A program made the position numbers and the translations under genes. DNA of 64,000 nucleotides from Isoetes taiwanensis (Eukaryota; Streptophyta; Lycopodiopsida; Isoetales; Isoetaceae): assembly GCA_021234155.1 (NCBI GenBank), contig JAJEKV010000025.1, positions 3,247,339 through 3,311,338 of the forward strand. The letters are read 5' to 3'. Shown piece after piece: positions 1 through 10,714 of the stretch. Each line of letters opens with the position of its first letter. Position 1 is the stretch's first letter. The notes below the pieces were generated by a model. That model was not told the origin of the DNA. It was given only the letters and a program-made list of their open reading frames with translations, and searched no databases.

Positions 1-312
1 GATTCTAAAACAAGTGACAAAATCAGCCAGAGAGATCTTGGAAAGGTATTAGGTGTTCACCCAAAAAACCTGCAAAAGGCAGAGAGAAAGAGGGAAGAGA
101 TCGATTACAATGGTGGGAAATTGGTTTCTTATAAGAGGGCTAAGAGATTCGATGCAATTTCAGATGAACAGATAGAAAAAAATCAAATTTTTTGGATTGA
201 GAACACCAGAGTGTCTCCTAACACAAAGGATGTTAGAACTAGAAGATTAGAGAGAAATGTAAGAGAAGAACATGTTGCACACTATCTAGAGGAATCACAT
301 GTTAGTTTTTAA
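1..312 (+). pseudogene. 3' part of an unknown, probably transposon-derived protein gene
   Basis: The frame is open from the first base to a TAA at 310-312, about 103 residues, so the gene starts outside the window. The protein is rich in Lys, Arg and Glu. It contains LGVHPKNLQKAERKR, then a block with FWIENTRVSPNTKDVR, and ends HVAHYLEESHVSF. The Trp-rich block followed by SPNxKDV looks, from memory, like the N-terminal part of large plant and animal proteins that also carry the DUF7869-type domain seen at 42.3-43 kb here. That link is an inference. It could equally be an exon of an unrelated gene. No start codon or splice acceptor can be assigned. Confidence 0.4.
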
Positions 313-696
313 ATTCTGTTATTCATGTTTTCTTAGTTATGGTGCTTAGTGTGGTGGTGCATGTGGTGGTTATTGTGTTGTACAATGATTAGTATGTGAA
401 TTGTGTATAGTTGACTCTGAAATGCAGCTAAATAATATTTAATATTAGAAATATTAGAATATGACAAAATTGATTTACAAGTACTATAATTCCTTTATTA
501 GGTCTGTGTGTACAGTCTAAAAATATACGGATAATTAACTGATCCTAAAAGTTTAGTTGAATTAATAAAGACAAATTTATGTCATATGAAAGTACATCTA
601 TGTTCGAAAGTTTATATATTAAAAAAAAGAGCACTATGTTACAAAATTTGGCTTTTCATTGAAAGCTCTGTACCCGAAAACCATTACATGCATTTC

Positions 697-1089
697 CTAA
701 GCAGCAGGAAATGCTGGTATGACTGGATCTATTGCTGGTGCATCCAAAATGACTATTTTCTGCACTAAAGCATCCAAGCTTTGTGCAATCATCCCAGAAT
801 TGCATAGGATCAGCTTCGCCAGTGCTTCCTGCATCCCCTCGTGGTAAGAATGCATCCCTGCCAATAATTCCCGCTGTTGCCGATTCAGAGCGAGCAAGTG
901 CCGAATAACCCATGCTATACCTGTCTTTGTAGCAGCATGTAACATAAGGTCATGGACCTTGTCTGAAAGCTCTCTTCCCGCCAATCCGACACCAAAAATA
1001 GCCATTGAAGGCCCTGCAGCCAGTCTGTTGAGCCTTGATAGTTTTGATGAATATATCCTCTTGGGCATGTAAGGAGAGTGTATCACCAT
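697..1089 (-). CDS. small hypothetical protein, 130 aa
   Basis: This ORF runs from an ATG at 1089 to a stop at 697. I do not recognise the protein. It has a basic start (MPKRIYSSKLSRLNRL from residue 8), a Gly/Ala-rich stretch, then an amphipathic Leu-rich half (HLLALNRQQRELLAGM and AKLILCNSGMIAQSLDALVQ) that looks helical. The composition is protein-like, unlike most ORFs nearby. It lies antisense and downstream of the unknown fragment at 1-312. A similar arrangement exists at 29.7-30.7 kb, where a Gln/Glu-rich helical minus-strand ORF follows a plus-strand gene start, so both may be second genes of the same element type. It may also be a chance ORF. Confidence 0.35.
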   Translation of the reverse strand: MVIHSPYMPKRIYSSKLSRLNRLAAGPSMAIFGVGLAGRELSDKVHDLMLHAATKTGIAWVIRHLLALNRQQRELLAGMHSYHEGMQEALAKLILCNSGMIAQSLDALVQKIVILDAPAIDPVIPAFPAA

Positions 1090-2330
1090 GGGCTCAAGTT
1101 ACATGACTAACTCTACATGGTCGAGGATGCAAAGTTGTGACTTAGGGCTGCCTTTCTATGACTGCCTTTCTCTGATACATAAAGCTGAGTTCAAATACTA
1201 CTTTTCTGCATCTTCTTATGTGTGTATTATATATAGATCCAGCCAAGACCTCTGATGCAACTATCTGGGCTTTTTCTCCTTATGAGAAACCACCAATATT
1301 TTGTTGCAAGCTCCATTTGTCCAACTCGACTTATGCTAGCCATGATATACACAGGGTTTTCTTATAATGCAGTAACTTCATGGTACCAATATGAAAGCAT
1401 GGATGCTAATTGGATAGGCTGCAATACAAGCTAGTATGCAAATATATTGGACCAAAGGCTGTAATCCAGATCTGTTCTTGTAATTTATAGATTGGTTGCA
1501 ATATATTTGATTGATAAGGAACTCAATTGATGTCTTGAAACATCTAGAAAATGACATGACATGAAATGCATAGTGTTCAGAGTAGTTCATGAATTCTAGT
1601 TTCTAAATGCAACATCATAGATTATGTTCTGATTTTTTTTTATTCATAATAGCCTAGTTTCTTGCCGAGGCCAAGTAATAAAAGTTAATACAACTTGGTT
1701 CTTCTATTGGGTTGACATTTTATTTATTTATTTTAAAGCTACTGTTTATATCAAATAATGATTTATTTGTTACATGGATGCATTTGAAATATTAGAATAC
1801 ATTGGTGCGCATTGTGTTTTGATCTATTGCTGCTGATATTGTTGCAGATTCAAACATTAATATATAACACTTGTTGTAGTATTGGCATGTACAATGCTTT
1901 TATTCACATTCTACTACTGTACACATTCAAAATTTGGACTGGCATAATGGTTATTCATCCAACTGAATTGTTTGGAGCATTGGCTTTGAGACAAGTAATT
2001 TTAACAAGACACAGCGAAGGGTTATAAACCGTGGTGTTCCATACCTTACATATTAGTCCTTTCATTGTTACCCTGCTCAGTCTAACATTTGCCTGGTTGA
2101 CTACAGGTAACCGGGACCCCGCCTCCTTGCTTTTGTTTGTTAAGGATGGTGATACAATTTTTATATATAATAATGATTTGGGAATTCTAGATAAGCTGTC
2201 CGAACTTTATACATTTATCTTGTCACAGTAATTCAAGAATGAATCTTACTCCATGATATCCTACCTTATTGCATTGCAGGACAATATTTACTTTATTCAT
2301 GGCTTCATGCATTTGAGAAAGGAAAAATTA
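1090..2330. other. no gene seen
   Basis: AT-rich sequence with only short ORFs of non-protein-like composition (1378-1590 minus, 1812-2027 and 2031-2231 plus). I see no splice-supported exon, repeat or RNA gene. Confidence 0.5.
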
Positions 2331-2478
2331 TACGAAAATTATACGCTCTGAAAACTCTGAAACGCTCGTTGTGCTGGCCACACGTTTCTGATCATATCTG
2401 GAGCTTGGGGAGCTTTGGTTTCAGAATCAGGGACTTCACAATAGACTCAGGTTAAGACTTGCAGTAGTGAGACTCTAA

Positions 2479-2847
2479 ATGACCCAGGACGTGACTCTCA
2501 GGCAGCAGACAATGGAAGAAAAGTTGCATGCACTAAAGAAGCGAGCACGGAACGGTGAGGGCTCCTCTCCCTCAGAGCATGTCACGCAGGCCGACAATAT
2601 ACGAGCCTTGGAGGCAAAGTTGACAGCAGTACAGGATAGGTTGGCAAGTATGGAGGCACAAAGAGACACCCAGCCAACAGTAGCCATCCTCAAGAAACAG
2701 TTGGTGAAGGAGAGAGAACGGATCTCCACATTAGAAGAGCAGGTGCGGCCACTGAATGACCGCTTTGGGCTGGCCGACTTCGAGCGCAGTCAAGCACGGG
2801 GTATTGTCGCTCAGTTAAGAAGTGAATTCATGGCAACATCTCAAACA
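2479..2847 (+). pseudogene. LINE ORF1, N-terminal coiled-coil part
   Basis: This ORF encodes an RNA-binding-type ORF1 protein segment. It starts MTQDVTLRQQTMEEKLHALKKR and continues as heptad-rich helix (IRALEAKLTAVQDRLASMEAQ, ISTLEEQVRPLNDRF). It stops making sense at 2847, where the copia LTR begins. The reading resumes after the second LTR at 8727 with NEVTQRIDRIHQQ-type helix. In L1-like elements, ORF1p trimerises through such a coiled coil before an RRM-like domain. The RRM-like remnant here is near 9100-9170 (RLNLIVGGLPEEHGEDP). The first in-frame ATG (2479) is a reasonable start. Confidence 0.75.
2843..2847 (+). repeat. target-site duplication of the copia element, left copy
   Basis: AAACA directly precedes the TGTGAG start of the 5' LTR. 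The same five bases follow the end of the 3' LTR at 8722-8726. Five bases is the usual copia target duplication. Confidence 0.95.
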
Positions 2848-3470
2848 TGTGAGAAATGATCATGTTAGATATGTTAAGGAGTTTATCATACAGATATGAT
2901 CTTATGTTTATGCACTGGGATATGTGGCAATGTGGCAACAGTACATGAAGACTCTAGAACAAACGAGAAATATGAACTAGGGTTATAAGGGGAAGACATT
3001 ATCATAAGGTTAAATAATCAATGGTTTAACCTATGGTTTAAATTGCCGAAATGGTGTGCATGTTTATCCTAAGGTCTTGTTGACCAAAATAGGAAGGAGA
3101 CGTCGGTCGAATAGCAGTCAAGCTCGTAGCATGACTGTATCTTTGGAAGGTCCGGAACCTGAGCTGTCGGTTCGGATCTATGATTAAATACAGAAGAAGG
3201 ATTCAGTGATTTGTATCGGATGTAGTGTTTAAGACAATGAAGCCGGAATTTACATTGTCTTCTGTTGTGTGAAATATTCGATCAAAGGTCTAAGTGAAGT
3301 GATTGCTATAATGAATTAATAATATTAATTGATCGTGTTAATGGTTAACATAGGTTGACCTTGTGATAAAAGTTTGTTAACTTTGCATTCAAGTTAGTTG
3401 CCAATTCATAATTGATCAGTAGATCTTCCTGAATAGTGTTGTTGCTCTAAATCTCTAAATCTTTTTCACA
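2848..3470 (+). repeat. 5' LTR of the copia element
   Basis: Starts TGTGAGAAATGATC and ends CTTTTTCACA. It is essentially identical to 8099-8721; I see two substitutions, both near the AATATTAATTGATCG stretch around 3325-3340. The promoter should lie inside the LTR, but I cannot place a convincing TATA box. Confidence 0.97.
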
Positions 3471-3471
3471 T

Positions 3472-3483
3472 TGGTATCAGAGC
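3472..3483 (+). promoter_or_regulatory. primer-binding site (initiator Met tRNA type)
   Basis: TGGTATCAGAGC starts two bases after the 5' LTR. This is the typical copia primer site, complementary to the 3' part of initiator methionine tRNA, where minus-strand DNA synthesis begins. Confidence 0.93.
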
Positions 3484-3487
3484 TAAC

Positions 3488-4768
3488 ATGGCAACTAGGC
3501 TTGGTTCTTCTTTGCTCAGTGGAGTAGATATGTTTCAAGGGGAAGCTGGGTTTCAGGCTTGGAAAGAAAGGACGAAAGATGTACTTCAGGCAGAAGACTT
3601 GTGGGACTTAATTGAAGGAGACAGTACTGAAACAGGTGAAAGCAGTACAAATGCTGAAGGTAGAAGTGGTGCAAGTGAAGGATCTGTTAATGCTGATTCA
3701 AGTGGAAGCAACTCAAAGAGGTGTCAGCAGGCCAGAAGTATAATTGCAAGTAAGTTGAGCTCTAGTATTTTGTTTAAGCTTAAAAACAAGACACCAAAAG
3801 AAATGTGGGACTTCTTGCTTAAACATTATGAGGTTAAAAATTCCTCTCAAATTGAAATGCTTGATATGCAGTTGGGTAAGAGCATGTTAGGGCCTACATG
3901 TTTTGGAAACTACCTGGAAAATACTCTGGGTAGTCAAAGATGATGATATATTTGAGTTCTTAACATCTTCTTGACATCACAAAGTACCTTACAACATGTA
4001 TGTACTACTACTCTTGAACATAACACAATTTCTTTTAGTCAATCTTGTAGTCTAGGTACTTTAAAATACAATTATATACTTGCACAGAAGTACACAGAAA
4101 ACTACCTTTTTGGTAATTTTTTATGTAGGCCCTAACATGCTTTCACCCAGTTGAGAAAACTAAAATTCAAGGATGATGATAATCTTGCTCAGTTTTTTCA
4201 AAAATATGATAACATTGTTGCTGACTTGGAGGCAGCAGGAGTGCCTATCACAAAAGATTTTCATGTGTTGTCCTTGTCTAGAGCATTTTCAGAATATGAA
4301 CAACTCTCTACTCTAGTTAGGAGTGTGGCTAGAAATAGAGAAAAGGCTGAATTAATGATAAGGACTGAAATAGAGCAGAAAAAGATAATCAAAGGGGAAG
4401 AAGAGGAAAATTCAGAAATACTGTTTGCTGGCAAAGGGAAAGGGCGGTTTGGGAATGATAAAAGCAAACTTGGCCCTTGTTATGCTTGTAAAGCATTTGG
4501 ACATCTCAAAAATAATTGTCTTAAGATTAAACAAAAAAGATGCTTCAATTGTGAAGGGTATGGGCATATGGCAGCAGACTGTCCAAGTCCAAAAGGATCA
4601 AGTGGAGGAAAAGGAAAATTTGTAAGCAAAGGGAGAGGCAACATGCCTAAAGGAAGGAATGAAAAGGTAGCAAGTGTAAATCTTACTCAAGAAAATAATG
4701 ATGATGAAGATACGGATACTGAGGTAAGCAAATATGCTGCATGCTCTGTTTCAGAAAAAAGATACTAA
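3488..4768 (+). pseudogene. copia gag (nucleocapsid), interrupted by a MITE
   Basis: Gag forms the particle shell and binds element RNA. The start ATG at 3488 lies just after the primer site. The N-terminal part has FQGEAGFQAWKERTKDVLQA and KTPKEMWDFLLKHYEV, typical of copia Gag. At 3874 the frame is broken by a MITE (3875-4147). It resumes at 4148 with LRKLKFKDDDNLAQFFQKY. Two zinc knuckles follow near 4471-4593 (CYACKAFGHLKNNC and CFNCEGYGHMAADC), the second being a classical CX2CX4HX4C. A slip at an A-run near 4750 puts the protease in another frame, whereas intact copia elements usually have a single gag-pol frame. Confidence 0.9.
3869..4153 (+). mobile_element. 273-bp MITE inside gag, with 6-bp target repeats
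   Basis: The element occupies 3875-4147, flanked by CAGTTG at 3869-3874 and 4148-4153. The ends are inverted repeats of about 25 bp; read from the right end the repeat is GGTGAAAGCATGTTAGGGCC and continues TACAT. The interior has no ORF. Removing it together with one target copy restores the gag frame at this point, which proves it is an insertion. It is non-autonomous; the superfamily cannot be named from a 6-bp duplication. Confidence 0.85.
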
Positions 4769-7700
4769 CAAAAATGACATGTTTATGATAGATAGTGGAG
4801 CTGAGAGATCCGTAGTTAAAGCTACAAGTGCTCTCAATGAAAGAAGGAAAACAAATTCAGTTTATGTGCAAATGGGAGATGGAAAGCTGGAGAAAGTAGA
4901 GGAGTCTGGGCTGCTGCAACTTTTTGATCTAGATGGGAAAGTGGTCAATTTAAAGAATGTTCTTTGTGTTCCAAATATTGTAAGGAACTTAATTTCAGTG
5001 AGTCAACTATTTGACATGGGTTTTAAACTCATTTTTGACAAAAGCTATTGTAAAGTGCTTCAAAATAATAAAGTTAAGTTTCTTGCTACACGAGTTGGAA
5101 ATCTTTTTGGGTTTCATAATAAGATAATTTCTGGAAGCATCAATTCAGTTGAAGTGCCAACACTTAAACTTTGGCATGAAAGGCTTGGACATGTAAATGT
5201 AGAAAACATCAAAGAAATGACCAAAAGGGGACTAATTAGTGCAGCAGAAGGAGAATCAGGGACTTGTTATGGTTGCATGATTGGAAAAAGTTCGAGATTG
5301 CCCTTTAAAAGAAGGCATGAAAGAGCAAAGGAATTACTGGAACTTGTACATTCAGATTTATGTGGACCAATTAACATTGAAAGCATGCAGTAGAAAATAC
5401 TTTATCACATTCATAGATGATCATTCTAGACATACAAAATGCTTCTTTCTAAGGACTAAAAATCAAGCTTACAAAGCCTTCAGAATATTTGAAGCAGAAG
5501 CTGAAAGGTTCACAGGGAAAAAGGTCAAATGTTTAAGGTCTGATAGGGGAGGTGAATTTGTTAACAATGAGTTCAAGCATTATTGCAGGACAAAAGGGAT
5601 CAAACGGCAAGTAACATGCAGTCACACTCCTCAACAAAATGGGATTGCTGAAAGGAAAAACAGGTACATCTTAGATTCTGTAAGGGCAATGCTAAAACAA
5701 TCTGGGTTACCCAATTTTTTATGGGAAGAGGCCGTGAGAGCTGCAGTTTACATACAAAATAGAGTACCAAATTCAAGCTTGGATGGAGAAATACCAGAAA
5801 AGATTTGGAGCAAGTCATCAATAAGGTATGAATATTTTAAAGTTTTTGGAAGCATTGCTTTTGCTCATGTGCCAAAGGAGGTTAGAACAAAATTGGATGA
5901 CAGAGCTATAACAGGCTACATGGTCGGATATGATGAGTTGTCAAAGGGTTATAGGATTTATTACCCAGAAGGAAGGAAAATAATAGTCAGTCATGTTAGA
6001 TTTAATGAACTTGTGCTCTACAGAAATAGAAAAGATTTGAGCAGCAGGCTGGATTTGTTTGCTAAAACTAGTAATATGCAAAAGAAATTGGAGTCTACTA
6101 GCATTGATACAGGGGCAATTGATGATACTAATGATAGTGAAGATGATGAGACAAACAAAGAGGCTGAAAAGGAGGACAGCAGTGACAGTAAAAACCATGA
6201 AAAGGAAGTGATAAAGAAAAAGAGGAACTTAGAAATTGAAAGGTTACATGAAGGCATTAAGGGGCTGGATATTGCAAAATATGGAAGAACAAATGAAGGA
6301 ACATCAAAAAGATTGCAGAAAGAAGAAATAGATATCAATATTGTAATGGCAATCTTAGAACCAGAGATTCCTAAATGCTATACACAAGCAATTAATGGAG
6401 AAAACTCAGAAAGTTGGAAAATGGCCATGGAGGATGAAATGAGATCCTTTGCAAGAACAAGAACTTTTGACATTGTTGAGAAACCTCAAAACAGAAATAT
6501 TGTAGGGAACAAATGGATATACAAGATCAAGATTGGCAATGATGGAGAGAGAAAATTCAAAGCAAGACTAGTTGCTCAGGGATATTCTCAAAAAAAAAAA
6601 GGCATTGATTATGATGAAACTTTTTCTCCTATTGTAAAACTGACTAGTTTGAGAATGCTTCTTGCATTTGCCAATGCATTAGATTTGGAAATACATCACA
6701 TGGATGTAAATACGGCTTTTTTGAATGCTGGTTTGAATGAAGAAATATATATGCAGCAAGCACCAGGGTTTGAAGTTGGAGAAAACATGGTATGGAAGCT
6801 TAGAAAAGCGGTGTATGGTTTAAAACAGTCCCCTAGACAATGGTACTTGTGCATTGATGGTTTTCTTAAAGAGCAAGGTTTTATTAAACTTGCGAATGAT
6901 GGAAATTTGTATATCTACAAAGAGAATAATCTGTTTTGCATCATTGCACTATACGTGGATGATAACGTGATGGTAGCAAACGATATTAACATACTAAAGC
7001 ATTGCAAAGAAGTCTTGTGTAGCAGATTTAAAATGACGGACTTGGGACCATTAAAAAAGTTTCTTGGTATTGAGGTGCATAGAAATCGAGAACTCAGGAG
7101 AATAACATTGACTCAAGGTGAGAACATTAGGAATATGCTGAGAAAATTTGGTATGATCACATGTAACAGTGTGAAGTCACCATTAGTGACGGGGCAGAAA
7201 TTGTCCTCTGAGTTAAGCCCCAAAACAGAAAATGAGATTGAAGAAATGCAGGATTATCCATATAGGGAACTTGTAGGATGTCTACTGTACGTGGCAAATT
7301 GCAGCAGACCTGACATTGCATTCAGTGTCAATTTATTAAGTAGGTTTTGCAATAATCCAGGTAAAGCACATTGGCTTGCAGCCAAAAGAGTATTAAGGTT
7401 CCTGAAAGGAACTCAAGAAGAAGGTTTGACTTTTACCAATAAAGATCTTACTTTAACTGCATACTCAGACGCAGATTGGGGAGGGGATCTGGATTCTAGA
7501 GAATCTACTTCAGGATATCTTGTACAAATTGGAGGATGTACAATATCGTGGAGAAGCAAAAAACAAGGATGTATTGCCATGTCTACTGCTGAAGCGGAGT
7601 ACAATGCAGCATCCTTAGCTGCAAGAGAAGTTGCATGGGTAAGGAGAATGATGAATGAATTAGGAGCTATTCAGAATAAGCCTACTGTCTTGTTTACTGA

Positions 7701-7990
7701 CAGTCTAAGTTGTCTAGCAATAACGAAAAATCCTGTGCTGCATGAACGTACAAAGCATATAGAATTGCATGTCCACTTTATCAGGGATTTGGTTGGAAAG
7801 GGAATAATTTCAGTTGAGCATATTAGCACTGAAGAACAAAAGGCTATTACCTGTGCACAGGTTCATGAAATTGAAAAATTATGTTGGAGTTGCTGACAGA
7901 AATATGACAGAAGGAAAATTGACAACAAAACAGGTTACTTGAATTGATAATGCCATGGATTATTCAGAAAAGATCAAGTAAGTTATTGCT
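4734..7990 (+). pseudogene. copia pol (protease, integrase, reverse transcriptase, RNase H), frameshifted
   Basis: Domains in order: aspartic protease with FMIDSGAERSVV near 4779; integrase zinc motif (HERLGH then CYGC) near 5176-5276; integrase core with HSDLCGP, SDRGGEF and the glutamate in PQQNGIAERKNR; reverse transcriptase with FKARLVAQGYSQ, YGLKQSPRQWY and the catalytic YVDD near 6951; RNase H with AYSDADWGGD and STAEAEY near 7460-7600. One frameshift near 5388 splits the integrase. Another near 7845 replaces the usual C-terminus; its remnant continues in another frame to about 7946. The RT and RNase H segment is one long open frame (to 7896) with no internal stop. Confidence 0.93.
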
Positions 7991-8088
7991 TGTGTTTTAT
8001 GTAAGTGGGAGATCATCTTCATTATGCTGTTATACAGTCTGTACAGTCTGTTATTCTGCATGATCACAGGAGCAAAACTATCTAACAT

Positions 8089-8098
8089 GAAAGGGGAA
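8089..8098 (+). promoter_or_regulatory. polypurine tract
   Basis: GAAAGGGGAA abuts the 3' LTR. It is the expected primer for plus-strand DNA synthesis. Confidence 0.9.
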
Positions 8099-8721
8099 TG
8101 TGAGAAATGATCATGTTAGATATGTTAAGGAGTTTATCATACAGATATGATCTTATGTTTATGCACTGGGATATGTGGCAATGTGGCAACAGTACATGAA
8201 GACTCTAGAACAAACGAGAAATATGAACTAGGGTTATAAGGGGAAGACATTATCATAAGGTTAAATAATCAATGGTTTAACCTATGGTTTAAATTGCCGA
8301 AATGGTGTGCATGTTTATCCTAAGGTCTTGTTGACCAAAATAGGAAGGAGACGTCGGTCGAATAGCAGTCAAGCTCGTAGCATGACTGTATCTTTGGAAG
8401 GTCCGGAACCTGAGCTGTCGGTTCGGATCTATGATTAAATACAGAAGAAGGATTCAGTGATTTGTATCGGATGTAGTGTTTAAGACAATGAAGCCGGAAT
8501 TTACATTGTCTTCTGTTGTGTGAAATATTCGATCAAAGGTCTAAGTGAAGTGATTGCTATAATGAATTAATAATATTCATTGATAGTGTTAATGGTTAAC
8601 ATAGGTTGACCTTGTGATAAAAGTTTGTTAACTTTGCATTCAAGTTAGTTGCCAATTCATAATTGATCAGTAGATCTTCCTGAATAGTGTTGTTGCTCTA
8701 AATCTCTAAATCTTTTTCACA
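8099..8721 (+). repeat. 3' LTR of the copia element
   Basis: 623 bp, matching 2848-3470 apart from two substitutions near 8577-8586. It is followed by the AAACA target repeat (8722-8726) and then by resumed LINE ORF1 sequence. Confidence 0.97.
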
Positions 8722-8726
8722 AAACA

Positions 8727-9235
8727 CTGAATGAGGTTACCCAGCGGATTGATAGGATCCATCAGCAGGTGACAGATGAGATATCACAACTGCAGAGAGA
8801 GCTCAGGCAAGCAGTGGAACAGATTACACAGTTGGCTACTGCAAGCGCCCGTCTTGCAGACAATGAAGCTAGAATGCATCAGATGCAAGCAAGGTTGGAC
8901 ACCCTAGAAAAGAGACAACCAGAAGGACAGGAAGCAGCACCCAGGCTCTCGGCCCTAGAGAAGAGGATGGCCGAGTTTCACCGAGAGATGTATGATCTCC
9001 GCTCGGAGATGAAATGAACAGTGCTTTGCCCCGAGGCAAAGATCAACAAGTCGCCCAATGCCGAGGCGAGGTGGCCCAGTGGAATCGATGTGTCCTTCGA
9101 GGAGCGGGATCGCCAATCCCGCCGGCTGAACCTCATTGTCGGGGGCTTGCCCGAAGAGCATGGGGAAGATCCACGGCTAAGCTTTTAATGCCCCGGTCTT
9201 TGGACAGATTACAACCGCAGATTTGGGGGTGAGAA
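8727..9235 (+). pseudogene. LINE ORF1, second half after the copia insertion
   Basis: This continues the coiled coil broken at 2847. The clear frame (from 8769) gives MTDEISQLQRELRQAVEQIT and LSALEKRMAEFHREMYDLRS, a strong heptad pattern. After a stop at 9015 the homology moves to another frame near 9100-9170 with RLNLIVGGLPEEHGEDP, which resembles the start of the L1 ORF1p RRM-like domain. It is therefore frameshifted. With the copia element removed, the whole ORF1 would be about 750 bp. Confidence 0.7.
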
Positions 9236-9672
9236 ACCCGACCGCAGTCGGGGCCAAACATGAGACCCCGACCGGTCAAATTCACGTTGTTGGACCGGGC
9301 ATCGAAGACTCTATTGCCGCAACGCTAGCCTAAGCCGGTTGAAGGGGACATCAATATACTTGGACCGATCTTACTCGGTGCAACAAAAGGAGAGACGAGA
9401 GGAGTTCACAAAAATCGAGACAAGTCGACAACGGCGGGGGATCGGCGAGGCTTGGTTAATGGCAAGATGAAGGTGTTTGTACCTCCGCGCCACCAAGAGG
9501 CAGAGGGCGGCGGCGATGGGGCCGGGGACATCTAGGCCTTTCACCTCCGAGATGGCAAAACCGGATGCAACGGCCGGGACCCGGTGCCGGGCAATCACGG
9601 AACGACCCCCGCAACCTCCCGGGGAGATGGTGCGGGACAACCGCCCACAGGCAAACATAGGGACACGGCGTC

Positions 9673-10714
9673 TCAGGCTTGTATCATGGAGGCGTAGGGG
9701 ATTCCCCGGAAGAAGGGCGGCGGCCTTGTTGGGATCGCTACAGGTATGGACATCATCTTCTTGCAAGAGACATGGGAATATCGTGGGCATCAGCTGCCGG
9801 ACATCCCGGGATACCAGTGCTTCTCGCTCGCTAATGCGCGCCATGGCAAGCGAGGATATGGAGGGGTGGCATGCTACTTCAAAGATGCTATAGCAGCCAC
9901 GGTCTCGCTCCACAAGGCTGACAGACTTAACCGCTACCTGTGGGTGAGAGTATTGGAGCCTCAGCATCGTCCATTATTTATTGCATGCTGTTATATACCC
10001 CATGCAGCCTCTAAGTTCTACCAGGTCCAGGAGGCAGACACGGATGTACAAATGCCTTATAGAGATCTGTATGATGACATAGAGCAATATCGCGAGCAAG
10101 GGCATGTGCTCTTGTTAGGAGATTTCAATGCCCGCACTGCACAGCTGCAGTTGGTTACCTTCCAGGGGGACGCCGATTCTGACCCACTCTGGCTTGAAAC
10201 AGCTACACCCCAACATGCCAGACAGTCTCAAGATATGGTCACCAACTCCTTTGGAAGGGAGTTGGTTCAACTCTGTCAGGTCTTTGACATGGTAGTGTGC
10301 AATGGTATGATCAGATGGCCGCAATCAGGGGGTTTTACTTGCAAGAGTGATAGACATGATGGTGGAGCTAGCGTGGTAGACTATCTCCTTGCTCCAGTGG
10401 TAGGACTTGACATGATCAGCGAGTTCTCAATTGGCACACGAACAGGAGATGAGGAGGCTTTGTCGGACCACTATCCACTTTATATCACTTTGGATTGGGA
10501 GCACTCAGTAGCGCAATCACAGGGTAGAAACCATCAGGGGTTGAGATACACCCCCGACTACCGAAAGCAAGCAGAATATGAGTCTGTGTTGGAACGTGAA
10601 CTGCAGGGGATTGATGCCCTTTGCACGTTACATGATAGGTGGGAGTGGCTTGTAAACGCCTTTACTCGGAGGCGACTAGTGCATGCTTTGCGGCCGAGGG
10701 ATCGCTTCGCTTGA
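9673..10714 (+). pseudogene. LINE ORF2, AP-type endonuclease domain
   Basis: This domain nicks target DNA to prime reverse transcription. The N-terminal strand RLRLVSW lies near 9673 in one frame. From 9746 the frame reads MDIIFLQETWEYRG (the metal-binding Glu region), then GGVACYFKD, HVLLLGDFNARTA (the D-x-N motif), a Ser-Val-Val-Asp-Tyr motif (GASVVDYLLAPV) and LSDHYPLYITL (catalytic Asp-His). These are the expected exo-endonuclease-phosphatase motifs in order. A one-base shift near 9745 separates the first strand from the rest, and a stop ends the frame at 10712. A piece with an overlapping frame continues to 10929 as the linker to the RT. Confidence 0.85.

Larger units (their letters stand above)
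2848..8721 (+). mobile_element. Ty1/copia LTR retrotransposon, recent insertion, 5874 bp
   Basis: It is a complete copia element: two 623-bp LTRs starting TG and ending CA, a tRNA primer-binding site, gag, protease, integrase, reverse transcriptase, RNase H and a polypurine tract, in the copia order (integrase before RT). The LTRs differ at only two positions that I found, so the insertion is young. The coding part is nevertheless broken by a 273-bp MITE in gag and frameshifts near 4750, 5388 and 7845. It is inserted in ORF1 of an older LINE in the same orientation. AAACA target repeats flank it. Confidence 0.97.

Noticed and set aside
9371-9967. 198-codon minus-strand ORF
   Set aside because: It lies antisense over the LINE endonuclease, has no domain, and arises from the G+C-rich codon pattern of the sense frame.
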